Assembly: GCA_031216915.1 (NCBI GenBank)
Contig: CM062296.1
Span: 799,137,022 to 799,201,021, forward strand
Direction of reading: 5' to 3'
Length of the DNA: 64,000 nt
Source of the DNA: Pictodentalium vernedei
Lineage: Eukaryota > Mollusca > Scaphopoda > Dentaliida > Dentaliidae
The notes below the pieces were generated by a model, which did not search any database, was not told the DNA's origin, and worked only from the letters and a program-made list of their open reading frames with translations. This document shows positions 1-12,140 of the stretch, in pieces; the stretch's first letter is position 1; the number at the start of each line of letters is the position of its first letter. The translations under genes and the position numbers were made by a program.

Positions 1-2204
1 AACGGTAATATTTTAGCAAGCAAAACCGGAGTAAGGATGGCAGAATCATAAACATAGAATTTCATTCTGATAAAAATAAGAAGCCAAGAAAAAAAATCGA
101 GAAGACTTCCACAGAAGCAGAAATGGAAGGGTAAAGAAATGTAACCCTCAGACCCTAGATTAAAGATCTCGACAGGAGAGCAGAAAATCTCAACGAATCT
201 TGGTTGAATCTTCTGATGATCCTTTTGTTCGTTCGCATTTTGGTTGTTATACCACCAAGTGATGTGCATTACTGAACTGCAATGGACACATGGAACAAAC
301 AAGGCTTATCTGAAACTAAGCGAAGATCCACAAAGCAACAGCGCAGAAAAATACATTTCAAAATGCAAGTAAAATGTTGGGTTCCCCTGATGACTTTTCG
401 GAGAATTGCTGAAAAATCTCCAGCTTGATGGTGCCTCTCCTTTAAAAAATAAGGAATTCAAAAACTGAAATTATCTCTACTAGAAAGAGAAGGAAAAGCA
501 GAATCCCGCACAAAAAATACAAATCCTACAGAGGTGAGTGGAGATATTGTTGAAGTCATTTTCGAGACAATTCGATGTTTGTAAAAACAAAGACAGAGGG
601 ATAGAACCACTGCTTCCTCATTTGAAACGTAAAATTCCCTACATGGCTAGGAGTAATGGTATCGGCAGTGAACCCCGTTGTGGCTTGATAATTAAGGCTG
701 ACAGTTTATGATTTCTGCCAGAGTTTATTTGACAGCTGAACATGTGACAGATTCAAAGATTTAATAGGTAGCAGATTGCTGTACCGATTCCGCAGATGTG
801 ATGACAATGGATACCTCAAATTATGAGGATACATCTTTGTGTAAAAGCTGACACAATAATTGTTCCATACCGAAGCACCCATTGTCGCTGAATTAGCAGA
901 ACGAATGTTACCAACATTGAAAAACAATCTATCAAAATTGAAATCGGCTTCAGCATTTCGTATGGCTTACGACGAATTCAGGCATATTTATTTCAGTTTT
1001 ATGATTCCAAACTCTAAATTTATGTCTAAAATTTCAACGTTTCTTCAGATTACAATAATCAGAAAATATGTTACCTTCTGGCATACTGTTCTGAAATAAT
1101 GGCAGTGTTTCCTGTGTTCACATTATTCAGAATGTGCAATATTTGAAATAACTTCCTTCAAACATTTTTGCAGGAAAATGTTTCCTGAAAAACATTTGAT
1201 TCAGCTGTGATTGGAGGTAACATACTTTAGATCACAACTGACTTTATACCCATTGGCAATATCACAATGATAAAAATATATTTGTAAATAAAAACATCAG
1301 CGTCGATTGGAAGTCATGTGCTTTAGATCGATACCGATTTCTTTGCCAAAGGGAACTGTTACTTTCTGCAAAGTTTATTCTGTATGGACATTTGTTTGTG
1401 GAAAAATGCCATCGATCTGTTGTTTCTTTTAAGAAACCTCATTTTTATGCTAAAAGGCGTGAGGAAAAGTGAACTATTCGGAAAATCGATATCACTTTCT
1501 TGAAGCATGCCAATTGTGTGAATGCGCGTGGAAAGCACATAAATAGTAATGTATGGGTCACACCGCACATTTGAATTCATTGTGTTGGCACGAACACCTC
1601 ATGGAGTTGCGGTGTCGTGAGTAGAATCACAATGGCACCTAGATTTTAACCATTTCGTTCTTCTAACACGCTGACCCAACACACTTCTTTCGTCAAAACT
1701 TGGCATTCATAGTTTTATAACCTCCTGCAACATGTTCTTTTTTCTTCTGTAATTGCCAACAACTGAGTTTAGGGACAATTCTTCTACTTGTGCTAATCAG
1801 ATTTAGGGCATTTGTCATTATCGGACTAGAGAAATTATGTTTGTTTTCTTAAATAACGTTTTACTATTGATAAGAATGCAATGGGAGTTTAATGAAACAG
1901 CACACGCAATTGAGCATATTTTCACTCCTCCCTCAACGGAATTCTATACAAAAACTGGATAGTTTATTCTAGCAAGTTTCATTTAAATTTTGCAAGTTAT
2001 TTTGAACCATTACTAGTCTTATTAGAAGAGGATTGTATAGTTTAGTTTCACAAAATGGGGAGGAGTGTAATGAGAACGTCTGCTGGGTGCGTATTTCTCG
2101 AGGTAAACACTTCCAGTGTTTTGATTATCTCCCGTGATATGCTGTTGTTTGAGATTAACTCTGTGCTTGTGATGCATTACAATTACTTCGTTTCGACAGG
2201 ACAT

Positions 2205-2308
2205 GTCATTTTAGATTCCTAAACAATGTTAATTATATTAAACGAACTTAGTGTTTCTGTCTCTTTACTTGGCTACTGGTAAATTATTTACCAAATTTAC
2301 CACAATAG
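2205..2308 (+). repeat. 104-bp motif, copy 1 of 3
   Basis: It begins GTCATTTTAGATTCCTAAAC and ends near ACCACAATAG. It is matched at 29237-29340 (its partner in the big duplication) and, more diverged, at 26196-26298, just outside Polinton copy A. It may be an edge of an older dispersed repeat. Confidence 0.6.
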
Positions 2309-3834
2309 TTTCAAAAACTCAGTAAATTTGTGTGTGGATAATTACATGTGGCTGAAAAAGAAGAACAAAATCAGATACACGTTTTGAAAGTGAAAGGAAA
2401 GTGTAAAGACCGTAACATATTTGGATTATTTTTGTCCCAGAAGTAGATCTCCTGACCTCAATTCTCATCAGATGTCGTATAAGACTTACACATTATTTAT
2501 TTTTTTTTTTTTTTGGGGGGGGGGGAGAGTAACATACGACCATAATGTGTTCCTTGTCAGCATGTATGTATGTATGTGCACAGTGAGGCACATTCGTTTT
2601 CATTGCACAGATTTCACTCATGCCTGGGTGCAATATCTTACTGTAGGATCTCTTCCAGATCTTTTCTTACTGAAAAGCCCGGACGAAATTTGGTCATTTC
2701 CTAAACAAAACAACCTTCTTATTAAATTTTAGAATTGTTTTTCCACATTTAAACAAGACTCGTCATGTCCCATGCCAACAGACTGATTTCTGTATGGTAT
2801 TCACAACATTACTCCAATCATGACTCATTTCTGTCCAACTATACAAGCTACTCATGCCAATGTACTTCTTTTGTAAATATTTGTCTTGTTTTAGTCCGTC
2901 ATTGTCCTACAGAACCAACTGCTGCATGCTTTACAAATGATGGAAATCTTACGCAGGCAAGTGTTTTGCGCACCTTCCGCTCGCGCAATTGTTATACCGC
3001 CTGATCTTCCTTTTGCGCACCTAGGTTTAGCCTTTCTCGATATCGCTGGCATCTCGGGCACTCCAAGAGCTCTCTTGGTAAAAGTAAAACAGACGCTCCG
3101 TTAAACCTGCCTTTGATCCTGAACATTTAAAAATGTATGTCTGGTCAGTCCGGGACGGGTCGGTGTTCTGATCTTCCTGTTCAGCCAGCAATAAGGCACA
3201 ATGGCCTCCCCAACCATGTTATTAATTGTTATATTATGTATAATAATATTATTTTTGTTTTGCGTAGAGTAGTATCTATTCTCAAGAAGATAATTGTTTG
3301 CACTTTTACAAACCTTTCTACCCCAGTACGGGGTGATTGGGGCGAAGTTTTTTTTAAGCTAAACAACGTTTTAAAGACACTGGTTGTTTTGAATGTGTTC
3401 CATGAAGAACGCGAAAACTTTACGTGATTTTAGAAGATGTTTGGGAAGCGAAACAATGAAACATAGCTCAGGACAGCAATTTTCTGATGGAAGAAGTAGC
3501 CAGAAGAGCTATTTTTTGTTATTGTGCATTTTTCAAAAAGTCAATCGTGTTTCACGCTACTGCCGTTATCTCATCATGATCTAGCCTACGATGTTTGCGT
3601 GACGTTAATCACCAATGAATGAATAAATAAATATTCTGACTGCAAACATAAGACTTCATTGGACGCGAATCCATTACGTTTTTCAAGAAGTGATGTCCGT
3701 TCATTTGACCAACAATCGTTTTTCGTTTAAAATGTGACATTTACAGTTCTTTTTCCGCGGGGTTCTATAGTCTAAATAATGTTTACTTGGGAACTAATAT
3801 TTTAGAGCAACTGTAAAGTCAGAGACACGAATAA

Positions 3835-3924
3835 TTCGGTATGATATGCGCGAAATGTTACCTTGCACGATGATGCAATTTCGGTATGATATTCGCGAAA
3901 TGTTACCTTGCACGATGATGCAAT
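3835..3924 (+). repeat. 45-bp tandem duplication
   Basis: Two head-to-tail 45-bp units (3835-3879 and 3880-3924) start TTCGGTATGATAT and differ at one base. The second 8.4-kb copy has a single unit near 30839, so the tandem arose after the large duplication or was lost there. Confidence 0.9.
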
Positions 3925-4499
3925 TTCAAAATCACATCACCGTTTAATAACGCTTTCTACCGGAGGTGGCGGAAAGGGGGAACAGCTGAGACTACATTCC
4001 CCCTTTCGGAGAGTGATAGCCAGTCTCTCCTCGTCGGGAAACTGTCTCGTTTATTGTGGCTTTGTCTGAGGACATCATAACCTCTGTGTCGTGGAAATCC
4101 TGGTTCCACCTGTTTCCTACCTGTAACTATAAAATTAATAGCTCACTAGACCCTCCAAGAGTAGTAATAGTCTTTGAAAAAATAAAATATTCTTAAATTG
4201 TCCCACGTTTCGAAGTATGACGAAGAAAGACTTGTCTGGTGGTGCTTATAGCGGAAAATGTGTATTAACATCGATGTAAATAAATTGTCATTAATGCAAC
4301 GAATGAGCGATCACTGTCATGTCACGAATTCAGAATTTGAGCCATTATTTCAGTCAGCTTTGGATTTCTCCCTCGCTGTTATTAAAGCGATATTTTTGTC
4401 GACGACAGGATCTATTCAATGGTTTAGAGGCATGTAAAAGATTCTGTGGCTGGCGCGCAAGATTGAGTAAACTGGACTCCTTAATTTTATCGAAATCAA

Positions 4500-4992
4500 T
4501 TTAGTTTGGAGACAAGTTTTACAATAGCCGGCGTGAAGTCTATGAGAAACAAATGAGCAGAATACAACAGAATATCAATCGCACTGACAATTACAAATTC
4601 AACCAAAAACTGTGAGGTCCAAATTCCGACCAATTTTGACTTCGATTTCGAGCCAAAGTAGTAAACAAGAAGAAAACATTGAAGAAAACATTTCCAGTAC
4701 ATTGTAGCAGAACTTGAGCAAATCTGATCAAACGATAGTTGACGGTAGTAAATTACAGAGTGAATGTAAGAAAATCAGAAACCTGTTGAATCGTTCGAAT
4801 TTTGGGTGGGAAGTGGTACAAAAGTATGTGGCATATTCCCTGGCAGACAGTATGAGTTACATGTCGTGTAAGGCTCGGAGTTACATGGCGTGTAAGGCTC
4901 TGAGTGTTCATATCGGGTTCCACTTCGCCTCAACTGATATGAATTCTCATCGCCGTGCATGGAAATGTGTCAACCATCTACACCCCATTTAA
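4500..4992 (+). pseudogene. retroelement gag/ORF1-like remnant (fossil)
   Basis: In the forward frames there is a basic stretch followed by a segment around NRSNFGWEVVQKYVA and YSLADSM. It resembles the 'RADKSEFGWxxVxEY...LAD' pattern that I associate with ORF1/gag of invertebrate DIRS-like or LTR retroelements. It is strongly decayed and broken, with several breaks. A twin lies at 31460-31950. The family call is from memory of the motif and is weak; the alternative is an unrelated decayed ORF. Confidence 0.3.
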
Positions 4993-5766
4993 CAGATTTA
5001 TTAAGTCGAAAATCCATGTAAATCAAGGGATAAATAAATTTTCATAAGAAACAAAGTACGACCGGACGTTTATTTTCAGAATCCGCTATTGACAGTACTG
5101 CTCAGGATTACCAACAGTAATTGGCACCGGTAGGTATCCAAGGTGACAGTAAATAATCGTCGCTGTTCGAAGTACGATATTCATTTATAAAATAAAACTT
5201 ATCGTTACAGCATATCTTGAATATCCTAACACACATTTGTTCTCATTATCACCCGAAAAGTGTCATTAAAACACATAAAACATTCATGAAATCACTTTTA
5301 ATCTGTTGAGTAAACAATAATAATAATAAAACTGAAAGTTGAAAGTGAAAAGTAAAATGACTCTCCAATTGACAAACTGCCATATCTTCTGAAATCGTAT
5401 TGATTTGTTCTAGTCAATTACATTAACAGGTAGATACAGTTCTGAGGCTGCAGTCGTGGGCGTCTCATGGTATGGGCTCCTGGACGTTAACCGCTGGCGC
5501 TCGTAGGACTGTTTTTCTTTCTTTTTATTTTCTTCTCACATACCAACCATCACAATAAACAAAGTACAATAAGACCACTGTTCTGAATACCTTCAACCAT
5601 GCTATCTGTCATATTTTTGCTATTTTTATTAACATTGTGTCAGACCAGCACCAAACAGAAGTTATCAAGATTCGCCTTTGAACTAGCACATTTTATTTGT
5701 ATAAATGTTATCATTGGTATACAGTGTAAATCAATTTCCGTGACTGTGGTATAGTTCTATCTGATA

Positions 5767-6870
5767 ATGGAGGGTAGCATAACGTTGGACGAGATCCAGA
5801 CAAAAGCAGAATACGATTTCTTCAGCCAATTCATTGGTAGGATACCTGCCTCTGGAGACGCGGACGATACCCCATTTCAACACCTCAGAGGGGAGTGTGC
5901 ATATTACTCCCCTGAGGACCTTCGCTCGCCACAAAGTAACCCGAATAATACATTCTCCCTCTTTCATATAAATTGTCAAAGTATCAATGCTCACTGGGAC
6001 TCACTCAGTGAACTCATATTCAGTATTCAGGAATCTGGTAACAACTTTGACATTATTGGATTGACTGAAATTTTCCAAATTCGGCAGCCCACTTCATATA
6101 CCCTAAACGAATATCAACCACTTCTGTACAAATGTTGCCCCCAGAAGACGATGGACGAGGCGGTATCGGACTTTTCGTTAAAGAAGGCATCGATTTCAAA
6201 ATTCGCGATGACCTGTAAATTTTAATTCCCCACATTTTTGAATCCAGCTTTATTCAAATACAAATCAATAAATCAAAAAGGGCTATTGGAATCATCTGCA
6301 GACCAAATACCCCTCCAAAGGCCGATATGGAAATTTTCCTTTCCAAAATAAACCTTATAACAGATATATATTAACCCACGAAAATAAAATCTCCTATGTG
6401 ATGGGTGACTTCAACATTGACCCCCTGAAAGTGGAATCGCACAGAAAAACTTAAGAATTTATTGATTTAATATTCAGTCAAGGATTCATCCCTCTTATAA
6501 CCAAACCATCTAGGGTAACAAGTTATTCTGCAACCTTAATTGATCACATTTTCGTCAACAACATCACATCGACTACTTCATCTGGCATAATCTTGACTGA
6601 TGCAGTTGATAACTTTGGCATTTTTTATACAGAGAATAGGTTGCCAGCGAAAGACTCTTCAACCCCGAAATTTCTACGAAGGATTAACCCTGAAAGTATC
6701 GCTCACTCTCAGTCACTGTTGACTGAATGTGATTTTCCTTGCGTCATGGATATGAGTTGCCCTAACCCGGCCTATAATGCATTTATGGAAGTCTATCAAA
6801 GTGCCTTCGATTAGCATTTCCCATAATCCAAATCCGCACCAGTGAAAGTAAAATTAAGCATCAGCCATGG
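5767..6870 (+). pseudogene. LINE ORF2 endonuclease region, broken
   Basis: The first frame (5767-6225, 152 codons) carries an N-terminal lead and then FSLFHINCQSINAHWDSLSE and NNFDIIGLTE, the start of the exonuclease-III/APE-like fold that nicks the target. The rest is spread over other frames to about 6814. It includes the MGDFNID metal/catalytic motif near 6402 and TSYSATLIDHI-like sequence near 6520, with at least two frameshifts or stops. A frame at 6593-6814 (73 codons) covers the linker to the reverse transcriptase. It sits directly upstream of the reverse transcriptase frame, as in a normal LINE ORF2. Confidence 0.7.
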
Positions 6871-8112
6871 ATGACGAATGGCCTCGTAATCTCCTCAAAA
6901 AATAAAAGGACATTGTATCACGAAAAGTTGAAAGCACATGCTGACCAAAATATTCAAAACTATAAAAATTGTTGTAGAATCTTGAACCGCATCAAGAAAC
7001 AAAGTAAGGCAATCTATTATGAAACTATCCTGACGGAAAATAAGCACGACATGCACAAAACTTGCAAAATCCTCAACGAAAGTATTAATAATGAAAAACG
7101 CGTGCCCAAGCTGCCTTCCTTCTTTGTCCAAGACGACAAGGAAATTAAGGACCCGTACGAAATTACAACGGAATTTAATAATTTCTTTGTGAACATCGGA
7201 AGACTTACTAGTCAACATCTTAGAACAAGACATACTACATTCACAATCTACCTGAATGGTCAGTTTCCGAACAATTGTTTGGCAAAACCGACCTCTCCTT
7301 ACGAAATAATTAATGTTATTAAGTCGATGAAATCCAAAACAAGCCCTGACCGTGACGGTATCACGTCAGATCTTCTTAAACAAAATGTAAATTTTATAGC
7401 CCTACCATTGGCACACATAATCAATAATTCATTCAAAAACGGCATAGTGCCCGATAAAATAAAAATCGCTAAAGTAATCCCCATTTTTAAATCTGATGAT
7501 GCACATAAATTCACAAATTACAGACCAATTAGTATCCTACCGACATTTTCGAAAGTCTTAGAGAAACTCATGTCGAAGAGACTCATTAGTTTTCTAGAAT
7601 GCTTTAAAATATTGTATGAGCATCAATATGGATTTAGGGAAAAACATTCCATAATTCACCCGGTTCTCCGGCTTTTGAAAGATATCGCCGAAGAAAACAA
7701 TAAAACTACTAAAGATTCCACTTTAGCGGTTTTCCTTGATTTGACAAAAGCATTTGATACCATAAACCATGAAATTTTGTTACAGAAACTTGAGCACTGT
7801 GGTGTGAGAGGAATTACCAATAACTGGTTCAAAAACTATTTATCTGACAGAAAACAATTTGTTTCTTATGGTGAACACAAATCGGATTTGGTTCAAACTG
7901 ATTGCGGCGTACCATATACAGGACCGATCATTTTCTTACTATATATTAATGATATTTTTAACTCAACTTCATTGAACTTGTTATCATTCGCGGACGATAC
8001 TATAGTGTACGCATCAAGTGCCTGCGGGAATAACTTAAAAACCTACATAAACAATGAATTGCAAAAAAATATCCAAATGGTGTTCTGCCAATCGCCTGGT
8101 CATAAACGCTAA
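6871..8112 (+). pseudogene. LINE reverse transcriptase, 413 codons
   Basis: This is the longest open frame of LINE copy 1. A lysine-rich linker covers about residues 1-130. The reverse transcriptase follows with NYRPISILPTFSKVLE near residue 215, LDLTKAFDTINHEIL near 290, GVPYTGPIIFLLYINDI near 345 and the catalytic FADD near 375. The usual GVPQGSILGP box is shortened to GVPYTGP; copy 2 has the same change, so it predates the duplication or is typical of this subfamily. The frame ends early, and C-terminal sequence continues in other frames to about 8459. It is probably inactive. Confidence 0.8.
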
Positions 8113-8459
8113 CAAAACGAGATATATATTAATTAACCCAGGCAGAAAAAACAAAATTTACGCAACAGAGTGTCTATATCGACGACAAAGAAATAATTAG
8201 GGGACGCGTTGAAGAAAACGAAAAGTCCCTCAAATTTCTTTGCATCACATTGATGAGAAATTATCGTATAAAACACACATCACACAGTTATGCTAAAAAA
8301 CTGCACGTGCAAATCTTGCCCTCAATAAAGTTAAAGCTATTCTTTCACACAATGCCCTGAGAATGCTTAACTTCACACTCGTACACAGTCACTTGCTTTG
8401 TGGGATTCAACTCTGGGGTAACACAAAAGCGATCAGCAGATTACTGTTAATGCAGAAAA

Positions 8460-10643
8460 GAATGCAACAATCCTTACTGTCCCGATTGTTTTGTCTGAGT
8501 AATTTTGACGGTCTTGACTAAATTCATAAGGTTGTGGCAGGACGATTCCTCAAGCAATTGTTGAGCTCCATTAACTAAACGCTATGTGCTACTCTAGCTA
8601 TCTTGTCTGGATATCTCGTCTATTTTGACTCCCGATATAATGTTCGTCGATCTTAACCAATGGATGACTTTCTAATAAAATTCATCCTCTTTTGGACGGT
8701 TCTGTGAGCAAGGAGAGACTGGGCGATGCTGATTGTGCACCGTTTTGAAAATCGACACTATCTTCTGGTCTGTCGGCAATACGGATACGGGCCGGCCATA
8801 GTGGGGGTCGAGATCCGCGCACGATTATTTTTTCTGTGCGCGGTTAGCTGGGAATTTATAACATAAAACAACTGAATAGCAAGCAAAGCTTCAATGAATG
8901 AGGCAACGTGCGTGACCCAGTGCTCAATTCAGTGAATAATTGCTAAACACATCTGATTGCTGACTGCAAACAACATTCCACCTGCGAGGTTTTGACCTGT
9001 CCAGGGCGCCAGTTCCTTATGGTGGGACGCTTGAAGATCTTCCCTTCTCCGAAACAGAGCACGAACTCTAATGTGCAGACACTGTGTCGTAGGAACCAGA
9101 GGCTATATTTTATCAAGCAAAACAAACTGTCCTGATTCCAGCGAGGCACTCGTGCCACGTTGATAAGCACTCTCGTGTCGGGACAGTGTACCTCACCCAC
9201 TACCCTATAAACCAACTTGGATTAGCATCATTGCTTCTGGTCTTCATTGGTTTGGAGGATGGGGGAGCCAACGTTATTGGAATATTCCAATGCCACATCC
9301 ACAGTCACACATTCACTCAATTGCATACTTCATTAAATTCGCAATATCACACACAAAGAGTTCATTGATAATGTACCTCACTTGACATATACTGGTCTGA
9401 ATTCAATGGAATATTTTTCCAACCTGAGGGGGATGGCAGGTAGACAGCCAATCTGGTTATGCCGTCTCCGAGCTGTATGTGATATATGCTGCTATTTATA
9501 AGTTGAAACTTCTTACATTGTAAAAAACATGCATGCTGCTGAATAAAGTACCTTTCTGTCTCTCTTCTTGATCCGAACGTTGTAAAAACAAGTTTGTTAA
9601 TTTATTATTTATAGTAACAGTAATATTGCCGATTTTAATGTTTTAAATCAATAATTACCGTACTTTGAAAATATTTTAAGCACTTAAATTCTCTTATTTT
9701 GTTTCAGTTCAAAAAAGTTTGAAAATTCAAAGAGAGTGGAAATGCCTCAAAATGGAATGGTAATGACGGCTGTTTACCCGAGATCAAATGATATCAGGTG
9801 AATTACCTGAGGTTCTGTTCCACATGCTCCAGGCATTTCCAAAAATACATGCCATACACTCTCCTCTGATGCGAATATTCCTCGACTTAGTTATCTAACC
9901 CATAACGTGTATTACATTTCCCAAATCCACCAAATAACACTATCTGGCTAAGTAGATATAATCAGTCTGAATGTGGGTGAAATAATTTACTCTCAAATGC
10001 AAACCTTCAGGCAGCAAAATTGCATTAAAAATGCAGATACTAGTCATTTTCAGCCACCCATCACCTTCAAAAGCAGAAGAAAATTTCCCACTATCCCTAT
10101 TTATCTAACCCTGGAGTATATAATCCTCGGTTTCTAAAATGGGAAAAAGGTATAATGGCATTTTGAAAAATAGCCAATATTTCGAAGCTACCTTTTCCCA
10201 TAATTCCTCTGCTAATTTACTCCTATGCATAAGACTCCAACTTTTGGACCAAAACTTCAAATTCTCTTCTCCAATAAATAGCCTAAAGTAATCATAGATC
10301 TTATACTAAAAATATATCTCCAATTTACACATTAACGGATGAAAAGTTTTGTGAAACCATGTATTGACTGGATTTGTTCTTGGATATCTGAAGGACATTT
10401 GGCCACGAGTTGTTCTCCTGGAATATTGTTTTATTATCAATTCTGGCACGAATGCAGCAGAAGACATCCAGGAACTATTGCTGCCTGTGTGTTGGCTGTA
10501 TATATTGTTCGTGTTCTTTACATCACAGCCTTCATTTAGATGTATAATTTGTGTATATTTAATTTACGCTTGTGGGATTCCAGAGGCGGTAATGGAACGT
10601 TAACTATTTTCCCTTACTTATATAGCACATTAAACAGATCCCA
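8460..10643. other. non-coding stretch, nothing recognised
   Basis: No frame with a known domain was found. There is a short hairpin CGCGCACG...TGTGCGCG near 8817-8842. A minus-strand frame at 8943-9215 and two overlapping plus-strand frames at 10339-10603 show no domain and no splice context. AT-rich sequence fills most of the rest. Confidence 0.5.
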
Positions 10644-10764
10644 TTAACCCTTTACCATACGCAGACGATATCAAAATTTATTATTTTAAATACAATTTTT
10701 TAAAATTTTTCAAAAAATTTCAACAAAACCATATCATGTGACCCCCTCATTGTAACGAGCTCAA
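10644..10764 (+). mobile_element. left half of a piggyBac-like palindromic MITE
   Basis: It starts TTAACCCTTTACC, as the MITEs near 54.7, 61.4 and 62.4 kb do. It runs to the inner palindrome (TGACCCCCTCATTG...ACGAGCTC) and stops there, where LINE endonuclease sequence begins. The right half is not seen. TTAA followed by CCC is the signature of piggyBac-superfamily ends. Confidence 0.55.
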
Positions 10765-10765
10765 A

Positions 10766-11190
10766 TGAGTGGAATGACTCAATATACTCAACATTAAGAT
10801 CCAATATCACAGGACTAGAAAACAGGGGGCTCGGTATAATTTTGATGGGTGACTTTAATGGACACATAGGTGATAAGGAATTCAACAGGAATGGAAGGAA
10901 GCTGTTGGACTTCACAAATGAGCTCGGTCTGGAGGTTCTGAGCAGGGACGCGAGGTGTAAGGGGAAATGGACCCGGGAGAGGAACGACAGAAAATCAATA
11001 ATCGACTGTTTATTTAAAAAACAAAAGTATTGCACGTGGAATTGTATACTGGGTTGGAGGGAAGCAAACCCAAGTGGAATGACTCAATATACCCAACACT
11101 AAGGACCAATATCACGGGACTAGAAAACAGGGGGGTCGGTATAATGTTGATGGATGACTTTAATGGACACATAGGTGATAAGGAAGTCCG
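10766..11190 (+). repeat. two direct fragments of a LINE endonuclease gene
   Basis: Forward-strand pieces at about 10766-11045 and 11060-11190 repeat the same endonuclease segment. The first encodes GDFNGHIGDKEFNRNGRKLL and NDRKSIIDC. Both match, in opposite orientation, the minus-strand endonuclease at about 12330-12620. The first piece reads 'IIDC' and then leaves the endonuclease frame. Together they form a small inverted and direct repeat cluster inside the LINE remains. Confidence 0.75.
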
Positions 11191-11289
11191 CCAGCCCCAC
11201 CCCCCCCCCCCTGATTGCTTCTATTGCTGCGGCATTGCTCGACCCCGCTACCCATCGGCCTGCGTCGTTGTGTAGGGTTTCCAATTTCT

Positions 11290-12130
11290 TTACAGCCGTT
11301 AGGTTCAGGGGTACCACTTCCCCACGAAAACCTTATTGAAACTGTTTGTACCTGTAAATTTCATTTCGTTAAGGATTCGCCTCACTGTCAAAATCAATTT
11401 ATTCGTGTGGTTTCGGTCGATGCCTCTTCCTGTGATGTTTATGTACACTAAGAAGTTTTCTGCTACCTTCAGGAAAACAGAACTTCCTCTCCACCTTCGA
11501 GTCGGATCCATTTTACGGTGACGGGTATAACTTCGCACCTCCTCGGTTTTAATTTCGCTGCACACGAAGTTCGATAGATTTTCCTCGACCGGATTCGGGT
11601 ACTCCGGTGGGTTCCCCATGCCCATCGCTTGTCATTTACCTTTTCCGAACGTTTGACGAGTTCTGATGCGATTTGGTCTTGATCGTCTGTATCTCTGTCA
11701 TCTACTTTAATACTCTGGGGGATACTTCCTTTGGTACGTTTATTCACCATATTTCTAAAATTCGTTCGAACTCGACCCCCCCCCCCCCACCTTGTCATTC
11801 TTATCGTCCTAATAAGACTGCAATTTCGCACTCTCCGATTATCGTATTTAATCTTCTTTACTTTATTTCGTACTGGTTGGTATTCTTCTTTTACTTCATG
11901 GCGTCGCTGCTTTCTGCCAGCCCCTTTGAGTTTTCTACTTTTGTATACGGCAAATTTAACTTTTCTGCCCTTTATTGCCCTTTTCAGTTATTCGTTTACC
12001 CTGTACCCAAGTTCCCGTGTTGGCACCCTAATCTTTCCTACACTTTTCTTTTCTGTCTCAACTAGACTCGCAACTATGGCGTCGGCCATTTTCTGAAAAT
12101 TTCCACCCCACACCCCTCTGTAGAGGTGCA
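11290..12130 (-). pseudogene. unidentified basic ORF remnants next to the LINE
   Basis: Minus-strand frames at 11831-11469 (120 codons) and 11625-11305 (106 codons) overlap in different frames and are rich in Arg and Lys. Sequence just 5' of them reads like MADAIVASLVETEKK. The shorter frame contains LTVRRILNEMKFTG, and beyond it KKLETLHNDAGRW. I do not recognise the family. An ORF1-type RNA-binding protein or a decayed LINE C-terminus are possibilities. Confidence 0.3.
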
Positions 12131-12140
12131 AGCTTTGGTT

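Larger units (their letters stand above)
1..4490. other. gene-free part of the duplicated segment
   Basis: No open frame here has a recognisable domain. Short frames such as 860-1099 and 2765-3004 recur in the second copy but carry stops and no family motif that I know. The stretch reads as long-decayed, probably retroelement-derived DNA. A T-run followed by a G-run lies at 2497-2525, and AATAAA-like signals follow near 3620. Confidence 0.5.
1..8459 (+). repeat. 8.4-kb direct duplication, copy 1 (runs off the left edge)
   Basis: Base 1 aligns with base 27012 and the match runs nearly colinearly until the copies part at about 8459/35288, inside a LINE. By eye the copies are about 95% alike, with small indels. 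Copy 1 has an extra 45-bp tandem unit at 3835-3924, a longer T/G homopolymer run near 2497-2525, and about 128 bp near 5665-5792 that copy 2 lacks. The content is decayed retroelement DNA plus one LINE. It is either a segmental duplication or two insertions of one composite repeat; because it crosses two unrelated-looking elements I favour segmental duplication. Confidence 0.9.
5767..8459 (+). mobile_element. Jockey/CR1-superclade LINE, copy 1 (truncated, decayed)
   Basis: This is a non-LTR retrotransposon ORF2 with an AP-endonuclease part followed by reverse transcriptase. No ORF1 is seen upstream. The 3' end is lost at about 8459 where the 8.4-kb duplication ends; copy 2 carries the C-terminal region further, to about 35494. 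The family is judged from FSLFHINCQSIN (endonuclease start), NYRPISILPTFSKVLEKLM, LDLTKAFDTINHEIL and FADDTIVY (reverse transcriptase). Daphne or Jockey-like clades fit, but the clade is not secure. Confidence 0.8.

Noticed and set aside
8943-9215. Minus-strand frame of 90 codons
   Set aside because: Rich in Cys and Trp but no family match, and the opposite strand is equally open. Not supported as a gene.
10339-10603. Two overlapping forward frames with hydrophobic segments
   Set aside because: They are different frames of the same bases, with no domain, splice sites or homologue. Treated as chance.
11673-12096. Proline/serine-rich plus-strand frames
   Set aside because: They mirror the Arg/Lys-rich minus-strand frames and C-runs of the LINE region; composition is explained by the opposite strand.
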